Below, in pieces: positions 58,838-64,000 of a stretch of 64,000 bases of DNA. This stretch comes from Nitrospina sp052156635 (GTDB lineage: Bacteria; Nitrospinota; Nitrospinia; Nitrospinales; Nitrospinaceae). The position numbers and the translations under genes are program-made. Under the pieces are notes generated by a model. That model was not told the DNA's origin and did not search any database. It saw only the letters and a program-made list of their open reading frames with translations. Positions within the stretch are counted from its first letter, which is position 1. Every line of letters begins with the position of its first letter. The DNA lies in contig NZ_JBQKUO010000004.1 in the NCBI RefSeq assembly GCF_052156635.1, forward strand, positions 310,001 through 374,000. The letters run 5' to 3'.

Positions 58838-59328
58838 TTTTCTATCCACTGGGTGGATTGTGTCTCCTCCTGGCACTGGGAGTGGTGTTCAACAACAGTC
58901 CCATCGGGTCGGCGGTGTCCCTCATCGGCATGATGCTGGGTCTTGCGGGAATCTTCGTTCTCCTGCAGGCGCATTTTCTCGCCATTCTGCAGGTCATCAT
59001 CTATGCCGGCGCCATCATGGTTCTGTTCATGTTCGTCATCATGCTGTTGAACCTGAAACAGGACCTGACTTGGAAAACCCGGGAACGCAACCTGTTCCTG
59101 TCCATCCTCACCGGCCTTTTGGTGCTGGGTGTCCTGTACAAATTCATTGACCTCACGCTGGGGACGGAATTCAACAACCCCGCGATGGTTCCGGACACCT
59201 TCGGCACCACGGAAGAGGTCGGGACCAAACTGTTTACCGATTACGTTCTGCCGTTCGAAGTGGCGTCCATCCTGCTTCTCGCGGCAATGGTCGGCGCCGT
59301 GGTGCTGGCCAAATCCAAACTGGATTGA
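58825..59328 (+). CDS. nuoJ: NADH-quinone oxidoreductase subunit J
   Basis: NuoJ is a membrane-arm subunit with five helices. The 167-residue product shows AGAIMVLFMFVIMLLNL, the conserved third-helix segment that holds the pi-bulge. It overlaps nuoI by 13 bases and is followed by nuoK after nine bases. Confidence 0.95.
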   Translation: MELLIFYPLGGLCLLLALGVVFNNSPIGSAVSLIGMMLGLAGIFVLLQAHFLAILQVIIYAGAIMVLFMFVIMLLNLKQDLTWKTRERNLFLSILTGLLVLGVLYKFIDLTLGTEFNNPAMVPDTFGTTEEVGTKLFTDYVLPFEVASILLLAAMVGAVVLAKSKLD

Positions 59329-59337
59329 TTGAATACT

Positions 59338-59640
59338 ATGGTACCTCTTTCGCATTACCTGATACTGAGCGCCACCCTGTTTACCATCGGGGTGCTTGGC
59401 GTGCTGATCCGGCGCAATGCCATCGTCGTGTTCATGTGCATTGAAATCATGCTCAATGCGGTGAACATTTCCCTGATTGCCTTTGACCGGTATCTGAACC
59501 ACCACGACGGTCAGATTTTCAGTTTCATGGTGATGTGCGTCGCGGCGGCGGAAGTGTCCGTGGGACTGGCCATCGTCATTGCCCTGTACCGCAACAAGCC
59601 GACTGTCAACCTGGATGAATTCAACCTGATGAAGTGGTAA
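59338..59640 (+). CDS. nuoK: NADH-quinone oxidoreductase subunit K
   Basis: The 100-residue subunit has three helices and the proton-path residues in CIEIMLNAVN (Glu near position 33) and AAAEVSVGLAIVIAL. ATG 59338 gives MVPLSHYLILSA, aligned with the E. coli MIPLQHGLILA start; an upstream TTG at 59329 is less likely. Ribosome site is weak, consistent with coupling to nuoJ. Confidence 0.95.
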   Translation: MVPLSHYLILSATLFTIGVLGVLIRRNAIVVFMCIEIMLNAVNISLIAFDRYLNHHDGQIFSFMVMCVAAAEVSVGLAIVIALYRNKPTVNLDEFNLMKW

Positions 59641-59650
59641 GGATCGTATC

Positions 59651-61621
59651 GTGCTTTTCAAACTCGCCTGGCTGATTCCCCTTTTCCCGTTGATCGGTTC
59701 GATCATCAACGGAATTTTCGGCCTCAAACTGGGAAAAGACAAAGTCAGCTGGATTGCCTGCGGCTTCCCCGCAATGTCCTTCTTCGTCACGGTGATCCTG
59801 TGGGTGGCGTTGTTCTTCCATCCGGAAGGCCAGGCGTACCCTGAGCAGATCCTGTGGACGTGGATGGCGGCGGGTGATTTCACCGTCGAGTTCGGTTTCC
59901 AGATCGACCCCCTGTCCATGGTCATGATGCTGGTGGTCACCGGCGTGGGTACCATCATCCACATCTTCTCCATCGGTTACATGTACGAGGAGTACAGCTA
60001 CTACCGCTACTTCTCCTACCTGAACCTCTTTTTGTTCTCCATGCTGATTCTCGTCATGGGCAACAACTTCCTGATGATGTTCATCGGCTGGGAAGGTGTG
60101 GGTGTCTGTTCCTACTTCCTCATCGGTTACTACTTCGAAAAGAAATCGGCCTGTGACGCCAGTGTGAAAGCCTTCGTGGTCAACCGCGTCGGCGACTTCG
60201 CATTCCTTCTTGGCGTTTTTTACATCTTTCACGAATTCGGCACCATCGATTTCACCAGCGTGTTCAACGCGGTGCCCTCGACCCTGGTTTACAACAGCGA
60301 GGCGGCAACCCTGATCACGATGTTCCTGTTTATAGGTGCGACCGGAAAATCGGCGCAGATTCCGCTTTACACCTGGTTGCCGGACGCAATGGAGGGCCCG
60401 ACCCCGGTCAGCGCACTCATCCACGCGGCGACGATGGTCACCGCCGGTGTGTACATGGTGGTCCGCTGCAACGCGCTGTTCAACATGGCGCCGATCACAA
60501 TGATGGTCATCGCGCTCGTAGGCGGCGGCACCGCGCTCTTTGCCGCGACCATCGGTTGCACCCAATACGATATCAAGCGCGTCCTCGCCTATTCCACCGT
60601 GAGCCAGATCGGTTACATGTTCCTGGCCTGTGGCGTTGGCGCCTACACGGCAGCGATCTTTCACCTCGTGACGCACGCGTTCTTCAAGGCCTGCCTGTTC
60701 CTTGGTTCCGGAAGTGTCATCCACGGCATGCATCACGAGCAGGACATCCGCAAGATGGGCGGGTTGAAAGACCATTTCCCGATCACTTACGTCACCTTTC
60801 TCGTATCAACCATAGCGATTGCAGGTATTTTCCCGTTCTCCGGTTTTTTCAGTAAGGACGAAATCCTGTACCACGCGCTGATGGACGGAAATGTCATTTA
60901 CTGGGGCATGGGTGTGGCCGGTGCGTTCATCACCGCCTTTTACATGTTCCGGCTGGTGTTCCTGACCTTTCACGGCCCGTCCCGTGTGGACCCGCACGTG
61001 CACCCGCATGAGTCGCCGAAAGTCATGACCCTGCCGCTGATCGTTCTGGCGGGACTGGCGCTGGGAGGCGGCCTGCTGGGCCTGCCACTCATTCATGGCT
61101 GGCACATCCTGCACAATTTCCTTGAACCGGTTTTGTCGTTCGATTTTGCGACTGCCCTGCACAACTCGGAGATCATGCAGGCCGAGCACGGTCACCATGT
61201 GACCTACGCAGAGATCCTGCACCAGAAAACCCACAGCGAACACAACGTGTGGCTCGAGATTTTCCTGATGATTTTCTCCATGGGTGTCGCGCTTGCGGGC
61301 ATTTTCCTTGCCTACCTGTTTTACATCAAGCGCCCGGAGTTGCCGGACGAATACACCAAGGGTCAGTGGGGTTATGACCTGGTGAAGAACAAATACCTGG
61401 TGGACGAGGCGTATGACGCCATCTTCGTTCAACCCACGGTCAAGGGCTCCTACCTGCTATGGAAGGAGGGCGACGCCAAGGGAGTGGACGGTGCGGTCAA
61501 TGGTGTGGCTCAGACCATTGGCTGGTTCAGCAAGCAGGCACGCGAGTTCCAGTCCGGATTCGTCCGCAACTACGCCATGTTCATGGTGGTCGGATTCATT
61601 TTACTGTTGATCCTTATCTAG
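59651..61621 (+). CDS. nuoL: NADH-quinone oxidoreductase subunit L
   Basis: NuoL is the distal antiporter-like proton pump. The 656-residue product starts with GTG (AAGGA seven bases upstream) and has the conserved Glu in IGWEGVGVCSY at about 152, the Lys-containing loop GATGKSAQIPLYTWLPDAMEGPTPV (seen in parts), and HAFFKACLFLGSGSVIH. The C-terminal part contains the long lateral helix region and two His-rich stretches (HVHPHESPK and HGHHVTYAE) that are not typical of every member. Confidence 0.96.
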   Translation: MLFKLAWLIPLFPLIGSIINGIFGLKLGKDKVSWIACGFPAMSFFVTVILWVALFFHPEGQAYPEQILWTWMAAGDFTVEFGFQIDPLSMVMMLVVTGVGTIIHIFSIGYMYEEYSYYRYFSYLNLFLFSMLILVMGNNFLMMFIGWEGVGVCSYFLIGYYFEKKSACDASVKAFVVNRVGDFAFLLGVFYIFHEFGTIDFTSVFNAVPSTLVYNSEAATLITMFLFIGATGKSAQIPLYTWLPDAMEGPTPVSALIHAATMVTAGVYMVVRCNALFNMAPITMMVIALVGGGTALFAATIGCTQYDIKRVLAYSTVSQIGYMFLACGVGAYTAAIFHLVTHAFFKACLFLGSGSVIHGMHHEQDIRKMGGLKDHFPITYVTFLVSTIAIAGIFPFSGFFSKDEILYHALMDGNVIYWGMGVAGAFITAFYMFRLVFLTFHGPSRVDPHVHPHESPKVMTLPLIVLAGLALGGGLLGLPLIHGWHILHNFLEPVLSFDFATALHNSEIMQAEHGHHVTYAEILHQKTHSEHNVWLEIFLMIFSMGVALAGIFLAYLFYIKRPELPDEYTKGQWGYDLVKNKYLVDEAYDAIFVQPTVKGSYLLWKEGDAKGVDGAVNGVAQTIGWFSKQAREFQSGFVRNYAMFMVVGFILLLILI

Positions 61622-61631
61622 AAGCGAAGCG

Positions 61632-63197
61632 ATGTACCTGACATTCGTAACATTCTTACCGCTGCTCGCCTGTTTCGTAATGGCGTTGATGCCTCGCGAG
61701 AACACCGCCGGCGTCAAATGGTTCGCACTCATCGTTGCGGGTGTGGATTTCATACTTTCCCTGCCGCTGTATTTCGACTTCAATATGAATACGGCGGATA
61801 TGCAGTTCGAGTACATCGTGCCGTGGATCCCGCAATGGGGAATCAGCTATCACGTCGGCATCGACGGGATCTCCCTGTTGCTGTATATCATGACCACATT
61901 TTTGACCTTCATCTCCATCCTCGCGTCCTGGGAGGTGAAGAAATACACCAAAGAATACATGATGGCCATGCTGGCTCTTTCGACCGGCATGCTGGGCGTG
62001 TTCATCGCCCTGGACTTCTTCCTGTTCTATGTCTTCTGGGAATTCCAGCTGATCCCCATGTACATCATCATCGGTGTCTGGGGTGGACCGCGGCGCATTT
62101 ACGCGGCGGTGAAGTTCTTCATTTACACCGCAGTCGGCTCCCTGCTCATGCTGGTCGCCATCATCTGGATGTACTTCCATTTTCACGAAACGGTCGGCGT
62201 GTTCACCACCGACATCCTGCTGATAACCGAACATCTGAACCTGACGCTGGACCAGCAGAAATGGCTGTTCCTCGCGTTCTTCCTGGCATTTGCCATCAAG
62301 GTTCCCATGTTCCCGTTTCACACCTGGCTTCCGGACGCACACGTGGAGGCGCCGACGGCGGGCAGTGTCATCCTTGCGGGCGTACTCCTGAAAATGGGAA
62401 CGTATGGGTTCCTGCGGTTCAACCTGCCGCTGTTTCCGGTTGCCAGCAACGAGTTCCTTCCGTTCATCGCAGGCCTTTCCATCATCGGTATCATTTACGG
62501 TGCGCTGGTTGCGATGGTGCAGGAAGACCTCAAAAAGCTGGTCGCCTATTCCAGTGTCAGCCATCTCGGTTTCGTCATGCTGGGCATTTTTGCCTTCAAC
62601 CACTATGGGCTGCAGGGCGCTCTGCTCCAGAACCTCAACCACGGGATCAGTACCAGCGCCCTCTTTTTGATGGTGGGCATGATTTATGACAGGCGGCACA
62701 CACGGCTGATTAAGGATTTCGGAGGACTGGCCAAGGTGATCCCCATGTTCACGGTGTGTTTCATGATCGTCACACTTTCATCCATCGGCCTGCCGGGAAC
62801 CAACGGGTTCGTCGGCGAGTTTCTGGTATTGCTTGGCATATTCCAGGTGAACGGCTTCTATGCCGGCCTCGCCACCACGGGCGTCATCTTTGCCGCTTGC
62901 TACATGCTGTGGATGTTCCAGCGAGTGATGTTCCTGAAAATCGAGAACCCGGAAAACGAAAAACTGACAGACATGACCCCGCGCGAATGGGGTTACATGG
63001 CGCCGCTAATTGTGCTGGTGTTCTGGATCGGGTTCTACCCCACCCCGTTCACCAAAACGTTTGATGCCTCGATCGAAAAACTGGTCCACCAGGTGGACCC
63101 GAAACAATACATGCCCCATGCTCAGGGCCAGCACGCCGCCAAACTGGACCGGCACCTGATGCAGTTGAAATTCGAGCAAAACGGAAAACTGAATTGA
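61632..63197 (+). CDS. nuoM: NADH-quinone oxidoreductase subunit M
   Basis: NuoM is the middle antiporter-like pump. The 521-residue product has the helix-5 Glu in FWEFQLIPMYIIIG, the Lys loop AFAIKVPMFPFHTWLPDAHVEAPT (parts), and LNHGISTSALFLMVG. It begins ten bases after nuoL. Only one nuoM copy is in the window, although Nitrospira-type complexes can carry two. Confidence 0.96.
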   Translation: MYLTFVTFLPLLACFVMALMPRENTAGVKWFALIVAGVDFILSLPLYFDFNMNTADMQFEYIVPWIPQWGISYHVGIDGISLLLYIMTTFLTFISILASWEVKKYTKEYMMAMLALSTGMLGVFIALDFFLFYVFWEFQLIPMYIIIGVWGGPRRIYAAVKFFIYTAVGSLLMLVAIIWMYFHFHETVGVFTTDILLITEHLNLTLDQQKWLFLAFFLAFAIKVPMFPFHTWLPDAHVEAPTAGSVILAGVLLKMGTYGFLRFNLPLFPVASNEFLPFIAGLSIIGIIYGALVAMVQEDLKKLVAYSSVSHLGFVMLGIFAFNHYGLQGALLQNLNHGISTSALFLMVGMIYDRRHTRLIKDFGGLAKVIPMFTVCFMIVTLSSIGLPGTNGFVGEFLVLLGIFQVNGFYAGLATTGVIFAACYMLWMFQRVMFLKIENPENEKLTDMTPREWGYMAPLIVLVFWIGFYPTPFTKTFDASIEKLVHQVDPKQYMPHAQGQHAAKLDRHLMQLKFEQNGKLN

Positions 63198-63214
63198 ACT
63201 GAGGACGCAACCAC

Positions 63215-64000
63215 GTGGAAATGATACCGACCCCTGAAATAGACCTGACCAGCCTCGCGCCCGTGCTGGTGCTGAGTGTGTTTTCCATGATGGTTCTTGT
63301 GTTCGATCTGTTCGCAGGCAAGAACAAATCCGGACTCGTTTTCATCAGCCTCACTGGCCTGCTCATGGCCGCCATCAGCGCCTTTGCCAAACGGGACCTG
63401 CCGGTTTACTCCTTCGGTGGTGCATATGTGGTGGACAATCTTTCTGTATTCTTCACCTGCATTTTCTGTCTGAGTTCAGCGCTCGCCATCCTGCTTTCGA
63501 TCGAATACAACAAGCGCGAAGGCATCAAGATGGGCGAGTATTACGCCCTCATTCTGTTTTGCACCGTTGGCATGATCGTGCTGGCGTCCTCGACGGACCT
63601 CATCATGATTTTCCTCGGTATTGAAATCGTCTCCATCTGCCTGTACGTGCTGGCCGGAATCCGCCGATACGATCCCCATTCCAACGAGGCGGCGCTTAAA
63701 TACTTCCTGCTGGGCGCGTTTGCGACTGGATTCCTTCTTTATGGAATGGCCCTGCTCTACGGAACCACCGGCAGTACCAAGCTGGTGCAGATCGCACAGC
63801 TTCTAAACAGTGGCGAGGTATTCTCTCAGCCTATGATGCTGATGGGGGTCGTGCTCCTTGTCATCGGATTTGGCTTCAAGGTCGCATCCGTTCCGTTCCA
63901 CATGTGGGCGCCGGACGTTTACGAAGGCGCGCCGACTCCGATCACCGCATTCATGGCGGTGGGCCCCAAGGCCGCCGCCTTTGCCGCTTTCTTCCGCGTG
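63215..64000 (+). CDS. nuoN: NADH-quinone oxidoreductase subunit N, cut by the window end
   Basis: The first 262 residues of the proximal antiporter-like subunit. GTG 63215 is chosen, with GAGGA nine bases upstream; ATG 63221 is in frame but 15 bases away. Visible motifs include IFLGIEIVSICLYVLAG and FKVASVPFHMWAPDVYEGAPTP, the Lys and Asp region of the channel. The 3' end lies beyond 64000. Confidence 0.94.
   Translation, partial: MEMIPTPEIDLTSLAPVLVLSVFSMMVLVFDLFAGKNKSGLVFISLTGLLMAAISAFAKRDLPVYSFGGAYVVDNLSVFFTCIFCLSSALAILLSIEYNKREGIKMGEYYALILFCTVGMIVLASSTDLIMIFLGIEIVSICLYVLAGIRRYDPHSNEAALKYFLLGAFATGFLLYGMALLYGTTGSTKLVQIAQLLNSGEVFSQPMMLMGVVLLVIGFGFKVASVPFHMWAPDVYEGAPTPITAFMAVGPKAAAFAAFFRV

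Overview
The window looks like chromosomal DNA of a GC-rich, Gram-negative, respiring bacterium, most likely a Nitrospina-like member of the Nitrospinota. The 16S gene, the outer-membrane proteins (OprB, FadL and LpxR families), KdsD of the KDO/LPS pathway, futalosine-pathway menaquinone genes and a 'carbon monoxide dehydrogenase beta subunit family' protein known from reverse-TCA-cycle nitrite oxidisers all fit. The lineage is inferred from memory of these families, not from a database search.

Layout. 1-7060: end of an unknown gene, pyrE, a CODH-beta-family gene with its own promoter and terminator, the chaperone genes dnaK-grpE-dnaJ, a response regulator and a small SD-led gene. 7235-13243 (minus): gltB-gltD glutamate synthase. 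13755-18990: AcuB-like CBS/ACT protein, OprB porin, leuA, cmoA, a FmdB zinc ribbon and tRNA-Pro. 19003-25623 (mostly minus): PAS-GAF histidine kinase, FadL-type protein, LuxR-type regulator, SRPBCC protein, cold-shock gene with a long leader, and a Tat-exported metallophosphoesterase. 25739-28441 (minus): polA. 28442-30695: an AT-rich island with one large reverse transcriptase carrying a helical-repeat C-terminus. 30696-34995: kdsD, alaS, a nitrile-hydratase-leader-like small protein and tRNA-Arg. 35066-41364: a 70-residue unknown, a three-gene cassette (801-residue unknown, PSD-family enzyme, Lgt-like membrane protein), a pentapeptide-repeat protein and two small unknowns. 41511-46762: MqnE, a UbiA-type prenyltransferase, an Rmd1/DUF155 protein and an MsbA-like ABC exporter. 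46763-52310: a complete rRNA operon (16S, tRNA-Ile, tRNA-Ala, 23S, 5S) with promoter, boxA elements and terminator. 52509-55863: small lipoprotein, GGCT-fold protein, NnrS, and LpxR (minus). 56088-64000: a complex I operon in the order nuoA-C-H-I-J-K-L-M-N, with nuoN cut by the window end.

Most of the window is housekeeping. The points that stand out are the reverse transcriptase island, probably a phage-defence-type RT that I cannot place in a named group; the tightly overlapping unknown/PSD/Lgt-like cassette, which suggests phospholipid-linked chemistry; the orphan NHLP-like peptide after alaS; and the complex I operon with no nuoB, nuoD or nuoEFG. Putative promoters repeatedly show a TTGCGC or TTGCGT -35 box.
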